64,000 bases of DNA from JAENVT01 sp963720775 (GCA_963720775.1 CAVRGR010000002.1:248001-312000), one strand, 5' to 3'; positions 8,684 through 18,287 are shown, counted from the first letter of the stretch. Notes: a model not told the origin generated them from the letters alone. Translations and numbers: made by a program.

Positions 8684-9187
8684 ATGAGGAACTGGGTCGT
8701 CGGAGGGGCGTTGATCCCTCGCGTCGGCGGCATCGACCTCGGTGGCCTGGTGCTGGTTGGCAACAGGCGGCGCGACCGCAGCGTCGAATGGACGCCTCCC
8801 GGCGGCGTGATCGATCGCGGCGAGTCGATCCGCGAGGGACTGGCCCGGGAAGTGTTCGAGGAGACCGGGCTCACCGTGGCCGGCTGGGCGGATCTGCGGT
8901 ACTCCGTGATCGTCGAGGCTCCAGCACAGGGTTGGCGACTGCTAGTGGAGGCGTGGGAGACCGCCGATGTGGTTGGTGATGTCGTGGTGGCCGATCCCGA
9001 TGGAATCGTCGAGGAGGTTCGCCAAGTCGCCGGGCCCGAAGCGATCTCGTTGCTGGCCAGCAGTCCGCAATGGGTGCACGTCCCGGTCGGGCAATGGCTG
9101 ATGGGTGCGCTCGTCGGCAGCGGCTCGTTCCACTTCCGCGTGATCGGTACCGACCGGGCCACCTCTCGCGTCGAGCGCGTCGCATGA
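8684..9187 (+). CDS. NUDIX hydrolase
   Basis: 167 residues with a full NUDIX box, GGVIDRGESIREGLAREVFE followed by ETGL, near residues 43-66. It hydrolyses nucleoside diphosphate derivatives; the substrate is unknown. A CAAGAT box six bases before ATG 8684 could be its -10. The stop overlaps the start of the DNA polymerase IV gene (ATGA), so the two are coupled, which suggests a role in cleaning damaged nucleotides or a shared stress response. Confidence 0.92.
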   Translation: MRNWVVGGALIPRVGGIDLGGLVLVGNRRRDRSVEWTPPGGVIDRGESIREGLAREVFEETGLTVAGWADLRYSVIVEAPAQGWRLLVEAWETADVVGDVVVADPDGIVEEVRQVAGPEAISLLASSPQWVHVPVGQWLMGALVGSGSFHFRVIGTDRATSRVERVA

Positions 9188-10470
9188 GTGATCAACTTGT
9201 CGACGACCACCGGGTCATCTTGCACGTCGACATGGACGCGTTCTTCGTCAGCGTCGAACTTCGCCGCCGTCCCGAACTGGCCGGCCGACCCGTCGTGGTC
9301 GGTGGTACCGGCCCGCGGGGAGTGATCGCCGCCGCGTCGTACGAGGCTCGTCGCTACGGGGTTCGCTCGGCGATGCCCAGCACGAGAGCCAAGCGGCTGT
9401 GCCCCGATGCGGTCTTCCTTCCCGGTGACCACGCACTCTACGCAACGGTCAGCGCCGATGTGCACCGCATCTTCACCTCGTTCACGCCACTCGTCGAACC
9501 GCTCTCGCTCGACGAGGCGTTCCTCGACGTGACCGGCGGGCGGCGACTGCACGGTCCGGGCACGACGATCGCCCGACGAATTCGCGATCGCGTGTGGGAG
9601 GAGTTGGAGCTGCGCTGTTCGGTCGGTGTGGCGCCGAACAAGTTCCTCGCCAAGCTGGCGTCGGTCGCGGCCAAGCCGACGGCGACGGCCGATGGGGTTC
9701 GCGACGGTGCAGGCGTCGTCGAGGTCCTGCCGGGCCAGGAGTTGACGTTCCTGCACCCGCTTCCGGTGCAAGCCCTGTGGGGCGTAGGGCCGGCCACGCT
9801 GCAACGCCTTCAGCGACTCGGCGTGAAGACCGTCGGTGATCTCGCCGATCTCGACGAAGCCGCGCTCGTCGGTAGCGTCGGCGCCGCACATGGCCGCCAT
9901 CTGTTCAGGTTGGCATGGGGCCTCGACGATCGCCCGGTGGAAGCCGATCGAGAGATGAAGTCGATCGGTCACGAGGAGACCTTCGCCACCGACCGCCACA
10001 CTCACGCCGAGCTGCTTCGTGAACTCGTGCGTCTGTCCGACGCGGTTGCTGCACGCCTGCGTGCACACGGTGGCGGGGCGCGCACGTTGACGCTCAAGGT
10101 GCGGTTCGCCGGCTTCGACACCATCACGAGGGCGGCGACGGTTGCCGGTGGCGTGTCGACGTCTCATGGGATCGTCGCAGCCGTGGAGCCGCTGCTGGAC
10201 GCGATCGATCCGTCGCCGGGCGTTCGTTTGCTCGGCGTCAGTGCCAGCAACTTCACCACCCGATCCCAACAGCTGACCCTTGACGATCTGCTCGACGATC
10301 GTGTCGACGACGAGCATCAGTGGCTGCTCGCCGAGGAAACCATCGACGCGATTCGCAAGCGTTTCGGCGCCTCCGCCATCGGTCCGGCCAGCGCCGTGAG
10401 CGACCGTGGCCTGCGTCTGGTGCGCCGCGGTGCCCAGCAATGGGGCCCAGATGAGGGCACCGGCAGCTAA
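9184..10470 (+). CDS. dinB: DNA polymerase IV (Y family)
   Basis: Translesion polymerase of 428 residues. HVDMDAFFVSVE (residues 14-25) has the first catalytic Asp, and SLDEAFLDVT near 103-112 has the second Asp-Glu pair. The helix-hairpin-helix region (LWGVGPATLQRLQRLG) and little-finger domain follow. The C-terminus lacks an obvious beta-clamp motif except QQLTLDDL near 360, which fits the QLxL-type clamp binding pattern. It is coupled to the NUDIX gene by an ATGA overlap. Confidence 0.95.
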   Translation: MSDQLVDDHRVILHVDMDAFFVSVELRRRPELAGRPVVVGGTGPRGVIAAASYEARRYGVRSAMPSTRAKRLCPDAVFLPGDHALYATVSADVHRIFTSFTPLVEPLSLDEAFLDVTGGRRLHGPGTTIARRIRDRVWEELELRCSVGVAPNKFLAKLASVAAKPTATADGVRDGAGVVEVLPGQELTFLHPLPVQALWGVGPATLQRLQRLGVKTVGDLADLDEAALVGSVGAAHGRHLFRLAWGLDDRPVEADREMKSIGHEETFATDRHTHAELLRELVRLSDAVAARLRAHGGGARTLTLKVRFAGFDTITRAATVAGGVSTSHGIVAAVEPLLDAIDPSPGVRLLGVSASNFTTRSQQLTLDDLLDDRVDDEHQWLLAEETIDAIRKRFGASAIGPASAVSDRGLRLVRRGAQQWGPDEGTGS

Positions 10471-10545
10471 TTGGTACCACTCCTGCGTTGTCTCCGGCGG
10501 CGAATCGTGGGAAGATGACCAAAGGCAATCGATCAGGAGCTGGCC

Positions 10546-10878
10546 ATGCCCCTCTCAGAGGACGAACAACGGATTCTCCGCCAGATCGAAGAGCAGCTCC
10601 AACGCGACCCGAGCTTCGGTCGCGACATCAAGCCACGCCACGTCGGCTCCCGTAGGGCAGTGATCGTTTCGTCGGTGGCCACGGCGCTTTGCCTGGTCCT
10701 CACCGTCGTGCTCCTCGCGGTCAGTCCGTATCTCTCGTTCGTCACGTTCGTGGCCGGTGTCGTCGCTCTCGTCATCGCCGAGCGTCATGTCGCCGCCATT
10801 GGCGAAGCAGGCTTGAACCATCTCAGCGACAGCGTGCGCAGTCGCCTCGGTGGTTCTACCGGCAGCCGCGGCGAGTAA
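10546..10878 (+). CDS. DUF3040 small membrane protein
   Basis: 110 residues. The N-terminus MPLSEDEQRILRQIEEQL and two adjacent hydrophobic segments (about 47-66 and 69-83) match the actinobacterial DUF3040 family, whose role is unknown. AGGAG at about 10533 provides a ribosome binding site. It ends 16 bases from the convergent transglutaminase gene. Confidence 0.88.
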   Translation: MPLSEDEQRILRQIEEQLQRDPSFGRDIKPRHVGSRRAVIVSSVATALCLVLTVVLLAVSPYLSFVTFVAGVVALVIAERHVAAIGEAGLNHLSDSVRSRLGGSTGSRGE

Positions 10879-10894
10879 TCGCCGATCCGGCTGT

Positions 10895-13141
10895 TCAGCC
10901 GGTGATGCGATCGAGCGCCGATCGCGGATCGAGATGATCGAGCAGTCTCGTGATCCAACTCATCCGCGTTCGGCAGGCCGCGTCGACCTCGCCGCGGAGT
11001 AGTTCGCTGCGCTCGGCTGCACCGTCGTCGACACCTCGCGGCGAATACACAGCTCGGGTCACCAGTCGGGCGATCTCGATCGCTTCGGCCTTGCCGAAGT
11101 CGACCGACCGCGCGTACTCGAGTGGAGTCGCGCCGGCCATACGCGGCGCGCCGGCCATGGTGAGGGTGCGAACGGTCGCGGCCCACGCCGCGGTGACCCT
11201 GTCGGCAGCGGACTTGGCCCGATGGCGCGACCACCGATTGATCACCCGTGGCATGGCGAAGAACCAGGCGAGCACGGCGAGCACGATGATGGCGACGATC
11301 AGGCCGCTGCTCGAGCCATCGTCGTTGGTCGTCTTCAGCACGGGGTTGCGCGGCGCGGTGGGTGCCGTCTTTCCGTCGTTCTCGGTGCGCGGACGCTCGA
11401 CGCTGGGCAGCGACACCGACGGCGTGGGAACGTTGTCGGACGTTGTGCCACCGCGAGTGCCGTTGCCCTCTTCCTGAGCTGCAGCCACCCCCGTGTGGCC
11501 CTCGGCGCCCGGTGCGCCACGACCCGGCGTGGGGTCGAACAGCACCCAGCCGTAGCCGTCGAACCAGACCTCGTCCCAAGCATGGGCGTGGCGACCGGCG
11601 ACGTGATAGAGCCCATCGGACCGCAGTTGACCAGGTGTGAATCCGACCATCACGCGAGTGGGCAAGCCGAGACTGCGGGCCATGGCTGCGAACGTCGCCG
11701 AGAACTGCTCGCAGTAGCCCTCCTTGATCCTCAAGAAGTTGAGGATGGCGTCGTCGCTGTGACCGCGTTGCACCGTGAGCGAGTACTTGAACGTCGTGCG
11801 GAACCAGTCCTGCAACGTGCGCGCCTTGTCGTACGGAGTCGTTGCATCCGCGACAACTTCACTCGCCAGCACACGCACCGAATTCGGGAACGCGTCGGGC
11901 AGGTCGTAGTAGACCTGGTTCGGGGCTCCGGTGACGCTAGCTGTGCGCAGTTGATCGGGCGAGGGATCGTTGTCGACGGCCGTGACCTGGTAGGTGTACC
12001 CGGGTTCCAGCCCACCGTCGACGAACAATGCGCCCGCCTCATCGGCCCACAGCATGTTGCGGTCGCCCTGCCAGGCCGCAGCGGTGGCACTTCGGGCTGC
12101 CGGGGCCAGCGAGCCACCGAGCTTCTTGATCGTGATCTCATCCGTGACGGTCTCGGTGCCGATCGGCCCGTCGGTGAGAGTGCCGTCGGCGGTGCGCACG
12201 CCTTCGGCCAGTGTCGACCAACGTGTGCCGTCGAAGTTGGCGAGCGAGGTGAGGGCCAGGTATCGAGGAGTGTCGGTCTTGACGGTGAAGAGTTCGATGT
12301 TGCCGCGATTGACGATCCTCGAACGGATGTCGACCAGCGGGCTGACGATCTCGGTGACGTCTCCCTCGCGGTTGCGGGTGTCGAGCAACGCCTTCTGGCC
12401 GGCCCCCGGCAGATTGGGGGCCACGGCGGCGGCGCCTGTCGTGGCGAACAGAGCGCAGGTGATTGCCGCGGGCAACGCCGACCACAGCGATTGTCGCCGT
12501 TTGCCCATCCACGCCGAGTCGTCGCGGGAATGGGCCATGCGCAACGCAGCAATCGTGAGGATTGCCGCACCGATCCAGAGCGCCGCTACGAGAACCCGGT
12601 TGCGATCGACTCCGAGGGCAGACGTGAAGACGAACACGACGCCTGCCGGAACCACGGCCTCGGCGCGGCCGAATGCCCGAAACGCGAACGAGTCGGCGAG
12701 CCACGAGCACAGTGCCAACGCCGTCGTGGCCGCGATGGCGAAGCTGCCTTCGCTCGGCACCGGTGAGACGGCGTGCGGGAACTGCTTCCAAACGAGTCGC
12801 ATGCTGGTTCGGAACTGTTCGATCGTGTCGCCGGTGGGAATGCCGAAGCGCGTCGAATCGCGGAAGTAGATCAGCCCGAGCAGCACGGCGATCGCTACCA
12901 ACCCGGCGGGCATCGCCAGCCATGCGGGTACCTTCAGCAGTCGTAGCGTGCACATCAGGGCATGGACGCCCACGCAGACGACGAGCATCGGCCGCAGGTA
13001 GTCCCAGTCGGGGAACACTCGACACATGCTGATGGCCGTGACGATGGTGAGCAGCGTGAGGGCCGCGGTGGCCGGCGCATGCACGTCGGCAGGAGCGACG
13101 CTCTGCCGACCGGTACGGCTGGTGGCGGCAACAGCGGTCAT
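10895..13141 (-). CDS. Membrane transglutaminase-like protein (TgpA type)
   Basis: 748 residues. Several N-terminal transmembrane helices fill about residues 25-240, followed by an extracytoplasmic region. The transglutaminase core has catalytic Cys in KEGYCEQFSATFAAM, His in GRHAHAWDEVWF and Asp in WVLFDPTPG. A last helix (LIVAIIVLAVLAWFFAM) and a cytoplasmic tail with a DUF4129-like pattern end the protein. ATG 13141 overlaps the DUF58 stop. The MoxR-DUF58-transglutaminase operon is common in actinobacteria; its substrate is not known. Confidence 0.92.
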   Translation of the reverse strand: MTAVAATSRTGRQSVAPADVHAPATAALTLLTIVTAISMCRVFPDWDYLRPMLVVCVGVHALMCTLRLLKVPAWLAMPAGLVAIAVLLGLIYFRDSTRFGIPTGDTIEQFRTSMRLVWKQFPHAVSPVPSEGSFAIAATTALALCSWLADSFAFRAFGRAEAVVPAGVVFVFTSALGVDRNRVLVAALWIGAAILTIAALRMAHSRDDSAWMGKRRQSLWSALPAAITCALFATTGAAAVAPNLPGAGQKALLDTRNREGDVTEIVSPLVDIRSRIVNRGNIELFTVKTDTPRYLALTSLANFDGTRWSTLAEGVRTADGTLTDGPIGTETVTDEITIKKLGGSLAPAARSATAAAWQGDRNMLWADEAGALFVDGGLEPGYTYQVTAVDNDPSPDQLRTASVTGAPNQVYYDLPDAFPNSVRVLASEVVADATTPYDKARTLQDWFRTTFKYSLTVQRGHSDDAILNFLRIKEGYCEQFSATFAAMARSLGLPTRVMVGFTPGQLRSDGLYHVAGRHAHAWDEVWFDGYGWVLFDPTPGRGAPGAEGHTGVAAAQEEGNGTRGGTTSDNVPTPSVSLPSVERPRTENDGKTAPTAPRNPVLKTTNDDGSSSGLIVAIIVLAVLAWFFAMPRVINRWSRHRAKSAADRVTAAWAATVRTLTMAGAPRMAGATPLEYARSVDFGKAEAIEIARLVTRAVYSPRGVDDGAAERSELLRGEVDAACRTRMSWITRLLDHLDPRSALDRITG

Positions 13142-14280
13142 GTCGGCACCGCCTGACCGGCGCCGAGGATCAACGTGGTCCACGACGAGATCATCGACTC
13201 GATCGATGTCGCATCGACGACGAACCGGCTGCTGGCGTTGTACTCGGTCGCGCAGACCACGACGACGGTCTCGTCTTGACTGGCTGCGGCTCGAACCTGT
13301 GCAGCAGCGGTGCTGGACGTCGAACCGGTGACCACCACGAGCAATCCCATTCCGTCCGACATGCCGCCGCTGATGAGCGCCGCGTCGGGCGTCTCGAAGC
13401 TCGGCTCGAGGGTGGCCAACCAGCGGAGCGTGTTGGCGACCACATCGGGTCCGCGCAGGTCGATCTGCGACGTGGCGAACCGCGTGTTGACTCCGGCGTG
13501 GGCGGAACTGGCAATGATGCTTCCGGCAGCGATCACCGCTTGTTCGAACGAGCCCGCCACGTACTCGGACTGGTCGGTGTCGAGCACCACGGTGCATCGA
13601 CGGATGCCTTCCAGCGCCGTCTCGCGAACGATCAACGAAGTGGCACGCGCCGATGCCTTCCAGTTGATGCGACGGATGTCGTCGCCGATCACGTATTCGC
13701 GCAGCGAGTGGAACTCGCTACCGGTGTGCCCCCACGACTTCATCCGCAGGTGCTGACCCAATCTGCCCGACGACCCGACCGATGGGAACGGCAGGCCGAT
13801 CGTGTGCGGCACGATGAGCACTTCTTCGTTGCCTGCCAAGGTTGTCGCGCGCTGCGTGAGGCCGAGCACGTCGCGCCGCAACGCACGAAGCGGCCCAATG
13901 CGCACCAGCCCGCGCCGAGCCGTCGGCACCCGGTAGGCGGCGCTGGCTGCCTGGCCGGGTCCGAGCCTGGCGAGTTGCATCGGGGCGCCACCGTTGTTGC
14001 CCACCGGTTCCCAGAGTTGAAGGTATGGCGACGGTTGGCGTCCGACGTTGGCGAGTTGGATGTCGACGCGGGCGGGTTCGCCGACCTGCACCATTGCCGG
14101 GGTGACGATGCGCCTGACGTTGAGCGGCGGCAGCCGCCGCTGTACGGAGATGACGGCGACGAGGATGGCGATCACGATGCCGGTGCCGATCACGTACAAC
14201 TCGATCAGGCCGAAGACGCGGCCGATTGCGAAGCAGGCGACGGCGGCGACGATTGCCGTCCAGCCGTGCCTCGTGATCAC
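13138..14280 (-). CDS. DUF58 protein
   Basis: 380 residues. Two N-terminal membrane helices (about 8-47) precede a beta-rich region, then the DUF58 signature with EFHSLREYVIGDDIRRINWK near 195-214 and a von Willebrand A-like fold. GTG at 14280 shares one base with the MoxR stop. In this operon type DUF58 proteins are thought to work with the MoxR ATPase as metal-dependent adaptors, which is inferred from the family. Confidence 0.9.
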   Translation of the reverse strand: MITRHGWTAIVAAVACFAIGRVFGLIELYVIGTGIVIAILVAVISVQRRLPPLNVRRIVTPAMVQVGEPARVDIQLANVGRQPSPYLQLWEPVGNNGGAPMQLARLGPGQAASAAYRVPTARRGLVRIGPLRALRRDVLGLTQRATTLAGNEEVLIVPHTIGLPFPSVGSSGRLGQHLRMKSWGHTGSEFHSLREYVIGDDIRRINWKASARATSLIVRETALEGIRRCTVVLDTDQSEYVAGSFEQAVIAAGSIIASSAHAGVNTRFATSQIDLRGPDVVANTLRWLATLEPSFETPDAALISGGMSDGMGLLVVVTGSTSSTAAAQVRAAASQDETVVVVCATEYNASSRFVVDATSIESMISSWTTLILGAGQAVPT

Positions 14281-15245
14281 TATCTACCTGCGGGTACAGG
14301 GACGGAGCCGACGACTTCGCGGATCACCGAAATGCCAGTGACCCCGCGGGACAAGGCGTCGGGCCGCAACATGAGGCGATGCGAGAGCACGGGTTCAGCG
14401 ACGGCCTTGACGTCGTCGGGAGTGCCGTATTCGCGACCCTGGCTCGCCGCCCGGGCTCGTGTGGCCCGGGACAACTGCAAAGTGGCCCGCGGTGAAAGCC
14501 CGAGCAGCAGGGCGGGATGACGACGGCTCGCCTCGGCGAGATCCACCATGTAACCCTGAAGCGCCGGTGCCAGGTGAACGGTGCGCACTGCGTCGATCAG
14601 GGCCATGATCTCGTCGGTCGTCACGACAGCCTGCAGTTCGCTCATCGCCGTGTTGTTTCCGTGGGTCTGCACGATCGCCAGTTCTGCGGCGCGATCCGGG
14701 TAGCCAAGCGACAAGCGCATCAGGAACCGGTCGAGCTGGCTTTCCGGCAGACGGTAGGTGCCTTCCTGCTCGACAGGGTTCTGCGTGGCGATGACCATGA
14801 ACGGTTCAGGCAGCATGTGGCTCGCACCATCGGCGCTGACCTGGCGTTCCTCCATCGCTTCCAGGAGTGCGGACTGCGTCTTCGGGGACGCTCGGTTGAT
14901 CTCGTCGGCGAGCACGATGTTGGCGAACAGCGGACCGCGTTGGAAGACGAACGATTCGCTCGATCGCTGAAAGATGCTGACGCCGACGAGGTCGGCGGGC
15001 AGCAGATCCGGGGTGAACTGCACACGCTTCCAGCTGCAGTGCACCGACGCAGCCATCGCCTTGGCAAGACTCGTCTTTCCGACCCCTGGCACGTCTTCGA
15101 TGAGCAGGTGTCCCTCGGCCAGCAGGCAGGAGACCGCAAGATCGATTGCGTCTTTCTTGCCCTGGACGACACGAGCGATGTTGCTCGTGATGGCATCGAA
15201 GAGCGATGCGAACGTCCGGGTCGGTGCTGTCTGGATCGCCGTCAC
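14280..15245 (-). CDS. MoxR-family AAA ATPase
   Basis: 321 residues. Walker A is GVPGVGKTSLAKA (about 56-68), Walker B with sensor is VLADEINRASPKTQSALLEA (111-130), and ATQNPVEQEGTYRLPESQLD follows as the MoxR signature. It is the first gene of the MoxR-DUF58-transglutaminase operon. On the minus strand a TACCCT box precedes the GTG start by 7 bases, again leaderless-like. These chaperone-like ATPases remodel or activate partner proteins. Confidence 0.94.
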   Translation of the reverse strand: MTAIQTAPTRTFASLFDAITSNIARVVQGKKDAIDLAVSCLLAEGHLLIEDVPGVGKTSLAKAMAASVHCSWKRVQFTPDLLPADLVGVSIFQRSSESFVFQRGPLFANIVLADEINRASPKTQSALLEAMEERQVSADGASHMLPEPFMVIATQNPVEQEGTYRLPESQLDRFLMRLSLGYPDRAAELAIVQTHGNNTAMSELQAVVTTDEIMALIDAVRTVHLAPALQGYMVDLAEASRRHPALLLGLSPRATLQLSRATRARAASQGREYGTPDDVKAVAEPVLSHRLMLRPDALSRGVTGISVIREVVGSVPVPAGR

Positions 15246-15305
15246 GGGTGGAAGGGTAGACGGCCTGCGGCAGATTGCAATGGCGGGGCGCTACCGTCTG
15301 GCCGC

Positions 15306-16157
15306 GTGACACCTTGCTACCTAGCCGTTGATGTCGGTGGCACGAAGTTGGCGGCAGGTGTCGTCGACCAATCCGGGCAGATCCTCGTGCGTGATCGGCT
15401 CCTCACCCCGCCTCGCGATGTGTGGCCCACGCTGTCGCGATTGATCCTGCGGGTGGTCGCCGCAGCGCCGGCAGAACTGATCGCCTGCGGGGTCGGTTGC
15501 GGCGGGCCGATCGATCCCTCGGCGAGAACCGTGTCACCGTTGTACGTCCCCAGCTGGAACCGATTCCCCCTGGCAGCGGAGCTCGAGGAGTTGCTGCAGC
15601 TCCCCGTCTTCGTCGACACCGATGCCCGCGCCCTGGCGCTCGCCGAGGCCTGGTGTGGGGGAGCGGTGGGGATCCTTGACTTCATCGGCGTGGTCATGGG
15701 CACGGGGGTGGGTGGGGGTGTGGTCAGCGGCGGCAAGCTCCTCCAGGGGCGGGTCGGCAACGCCGGGTACATCGGTCACGTGGTCGTCGAACCGGATGGC
15801 CGTGCATGCATCTGTGGCGGCAAGGGATGCTTGGAGACGTACTGCGGCGGTCGGGCGATCGAGGCCGAGACGGGCCGGCCGCCACAACGTGCACCGGCCG
15901 CCATCGTCGAGCGAACCGGCGTGCTCGTCGGGCGCGCCCTGGCGACGGTCGGCGCAGTCTGCGACCTGAAGACGGCGGTCATCGGCGGCTCGGTGGCCCT
16001 GGGTTTCGGTGAGCCGTTCTTCAGGGCCGCGCAGGACGAGCTCGACAAGCGGGCCCGGCTGCCCTTCACCAGCGGGTTTCAGGTGATGCCGGCATCGCTC
16101 GGTCCGCGTGCACCGCTCATCGGCGCAGCGGCATTGGCCAGGCAATCCCACCAATGA
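15306..16157 (+). CDS. ROK-family sugar kinase (glucokinase-like)
   Basis: 283 residues. The N-terminal phosphate loop is AVDVGGTKLAAGVVD (residues 6-20), the catalytic Asp lies in FVDTDARALALAE, and GTGVGGGVV is followed by the ROK zinc cluster CICGGKGCLETYCGG. These features fit the glucokinase or sugar kinase branch; no DNA-binding domain is present, so it is not a ROK repressor. The usual NDAN catalytic motif reads DTDA here. GTG 15306 fits the family N-terminus. Confidence 0.9.
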   Translation: MTPCYLAVDVGGTKLAAGVVDQSGQILVRDRLLTPPRDVWPTLSRLILRVVAAAPAELIACGVGCGGPIDPSARTVSPLYVPSWNRFPLAAELEELLQLPVFVDTDARALALAEAWCGGAVGILDFIGVVMGTGVGGGVVSGGKLLQGRVGNAGYIGHVVVEPDGRACICGGKGCLETYCGGRAIEAETGRPPQRAPAAIVERTGVLVGRALATVGAVCDLKTAVIGGSVALGFGEPFFRAAQDELDKRARLPFTSGFQVMPASLGPRAPLIGAAALARQSHQ

Positions 16158-16208
16158 GCCACGCGCTGGTCGATTCAGCCCGGTTCCCGGCTCTGGCCTA
16201 CCGGCGGG

Positions 16209-16214
16209 TAACCT
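16209..16214 (+). promoter_or_regulatory. -10 box before the acyl-CoA dehydrogenase gene
   Basis: TAACCT lies 6 bases before ATG 16221, with no ribosome binding site between them. It is a probable leaderless start. Confidence 0.4.
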
Positions 16215-16220
16215 AGGTCG

Positions 16221-17468
16221 ATGCGCCCCACTTACTCCGCCGATGCAGAGGCCTACCGCGAGAAGGTCCAGGCCTTCCTGGCCGAGAAGCTGCCGGTCAA
16301 CTGGGCCGGCATCGGTTCGCTGGAGGGTGACGAGCTCAACGCTTTCGTCACCGAGTGGCGCAAGACGCTGTACGGCGCCGGGTACCTGGCGCCGGGCTGG
16401 CCGGTCGAGTACGGCGGCGCCGGCCTGTCGGCGCTCGAGCAGGTCATCATCGCCGAGGAGTTCGCCAAGGCAGGCGTACCGACGGGCGGGCCCAACGACG
16501 TGTTCGGCATCCAGATGCTCGGCAACACGCTGCTGCGTTGGGGAACGGATGAGCAGAAGAACCACTACCTGCCGCGGATCCTCTCGGGCGCCGACACGTG
16601 GTGCCAGGGATACAGCGAGCCCAACGCCGGCAGCGACCTGTCCAACATCGGCTTGCGCGGCGTCCTCGACGGCGATCAGTGGGTGCTCAACGGTCAGAAG
16701 ATCTGGACGTCCGCCGGGCACCTCGCCGACCACATCTTCACGCTCGTGCGCACCGATCCCGATGCGCCGCGGCACAAGGGCATCTCGTTCGTCCTCGTCG
16801 ACATGCGTCAACCGGGCATCGAGGTGCGCCCGATCAAGATGATCTCCGGTGAGAGCGAGTTCAACGAGATCTTCTACACCGACGCGACCGCTCCGAGAGA
16901 CGAAGTCGTCGGCGGTGTCAACAACGGGTGGGCGGTGGCCATGACGCTGCTCGGCTTCGAGCGCGGCGAGTCAGCGGCGACCGTCCCCATCCGCTATCAA
17001 GCAGAGCTCGATCGCTTGATGTTGCTGGCCAGGGAGACGGGCGCCATCAACGATCCCGCCATTCGTCAACGCCTGGCCTGGTGCTACTCCAAGGTTCAGA
17101 TCATGCGGTACAGCGGCATGCGCACGCTCACGAAGTTCCTCCACGGTCACCACCCCGGTGCCGACGGAGCGATCTTCAAGCTGTACTGGAGCGAGTACCA
17201 CAAGATCGCCACCGAGCTGTCGCTCGACATCCTCGGCGCACACGCCATGACCCCTAGCGGGCGGCGTCCGTCGACCGCGTTCCAGACCGACGATGCCGGG
17301 GCACCGAACAGCTCGTGGAGCTGGGTGGGCACGTTCCTCAATGCTCGGGCGGGAACGATCTACGCCGGCTCGTCGCAGATCCAACGCAACATCATCGGTG
17401 AGATGGTCCTCGGCTTGCCGAAGGAACCGAAGGCCGCCGACGACCGGAAGGCAACGGGGGTTCGTTGA
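16221..17468 (+). CDS. Acyl-CoA dehydrogenase
   Basis: FAD-dependent dehydrogenase of 415 residues. The N-terminal helical domain is followed by the substrate/FAD stretch GYSEPNAGSDLSNIG (about 131-145) and GQKIWTSAGHLADH (about 160-173). A C-terminal helical domain holds the SSQIQRNIIGE motif near the end. It belongs to the long-chain or steroid side-chain oxidising type common in actinobacteria; the precise substrate is unknown. The next small gene overlaps its stop. Confidence 0.93.
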   Translation: MRPTYSADAEAYREKVQAFLAEKLPVNWAGIGSLEGDELNAFVTEWRKTLYGAGYLAPGWPVEYGGAGLSALEQVIIAEEFAKAGVPTGGPNDVFGIQMLGNTLLRWGTDEQKNHYLPRILSGADTWCQGYSEPNAGSDLSNIGLRGVLDGDQWVLNGQKIWTSAGHLADHIFTLVRTDPDAPRHKGISFVLVDMRQPGIEVRPIKMISGESEFNEIFYTDATAPRDEVVGGVNNGWAVAMTLLGFERGESAATVPIRYQAELDRLMLLARETGAINDPAIRQRLAWCYSKVQIMRYSGMRTLTKFLHGHHPGADGAIFKLYWSEYHKIATELSLDILGAHAMTPSGRRPSTAFQTDDAGAPNSSWSWVGTFLNARAGTIYAGSSQIQRNIIGEMVLGLPKEPKAADDRKATGVR

Positions 17469-17722
17469 AACCATGGGCGGTCGCGCGCTGTGCGGCGCTG
17501 GTGGCCACTCGACCGGCGCTTTGGCTGACGGCGTTGCGTCAGTACCGGGCCGGGATGCCTCGGCGGTGGTGGACCCGTCGTCCATATCTGCCGATTCCGC
17601 CCGGCGACTACGTTCGTTTTCGCCTCGTCACCCAATATGGGTCCGCCAACCATCGCATCGAAGCCGCCGATGTGCTGAACTACCTCTCATGGTGCAAGCT
17701 CCACCGGGCAGTGGCCACTTGA
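17465..17722 (+). CDS. Conserved-looking hypothetical protein, 85 aa
   Basis: TTG start at 17465 overlaps the acyl-CoA dehydrogenase stop, so it is probably translated by coupling. It is basic, with RYRAGMPRRWWTRRPYLPIP followed by GDYVRFRLVTQYGS and ADVLNYLSWCKLHR. No membrane segment or known domain was recognised. The tight coupling and typical codon use argue that it is real. Confidence 0.65.
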   Translation: MKPWAVARCAALVATRPALWLTALRQYRAGMPRRWWTRRPYLPIPPGDYVRFRLVTQYGSANHRIEAADVLNYLSWCKLHRAVAT

Positions 17723-17772
17723 TACCCCTTGTCGCGAGCGGCAAATCGCTCGCGACCGACGTCAGGCATCGG

Positions 17773-17778
17773 TAGGGT
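17773..17778 (+). promoter_or_regulatory. -10 box before the HNH gene
   Basis: TAGGGT lies exactly 8 bases before ATG 17787, in the same layout as pfkA, which has the identical hexamer and spacing. Confidence 0.5.
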
Positions 17779-17786
17779 CTGACGTC

Positions 17787-18284
17787 ATGAGGAGCGCGCT
17801 TGTGTTGAACGCAACGTACGAGCCGCTCTCCGTCGTGCCGTCTCGCCGTGCCGCGTGCCTCGTTCTCGCCGACAAGGCCGACATCATCGAAGACGACGGC
17901 ACTCACCTTCACGCCGCATCGCTCAAGATCCCCAACCCGGTGGTGATCCGGCTGCGATACGTCGTCAAGGTGCCGTATCACCGTCGTACGGCGATGTCGC
18001 GGCGTGCCGTGTTCGTACGCGACGAGCACAGTTGCCAGTACTGCGGCCAAACCGCTGACTCGATCGATCACATCATGCCGCGGTCCCGCGGCGGCGAGCA
18101 CATCTGGGAGAACGTCGCCGCGGCCTGCAGGCCGTGCAATCTCCGCAAACGCGACCGCACCCCCGATGAAGCCGGTATGCGGCTCGCCCGCCCGGCACGC
18201 GCGCCCAAGGAACTGGCCTGGATCAGCGTGTCGGTCAACCGGGTTCCCGAGGCCTGGAAGCCGTATCTCGCGCTCGCCAGCTGA
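17787..18284 (+). CDS. HNH endonuclease family protein
   Basis: 165 residues. The N-terminus RSALVLNATYEPLSVVPSRR is typical of a conserved actinobacterial HNH family. The nuclease core has zinc pairs CQYCG and CRPCN around the catalytic DHIMPRSRGGEH (His-Asn-His layout). It is a housekeeping single-copy gene in many actinobacteria rather than a homing endonuclease; its cellular role is unknown. Confidence 0.92.
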   Translation: MRSALVLNATYEPLSVVPSRRAACLVLADKADIIEDDGTHLHAASLKIPNPVVIRLRYVVKVPYHRRTAMSRRAVFVRDEHSCQYCGQTADSIDHIMPRSRGGEHIWENVAAACRPCNLRKRDRTPDEAGMRLARPARAPKELAWISVSVNRVPEAWKPYLALAS

Positions 18285-18287
18285 CGA

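Noticed and set aside
7876..10440. 854-codon minus-strand frame under the mannosyltransferase, NUDIX and dinB genes
   Set aside because: It crosses three complete genes with clear catalytic motifs on the plus strand; its own translation has no recognisable domain.
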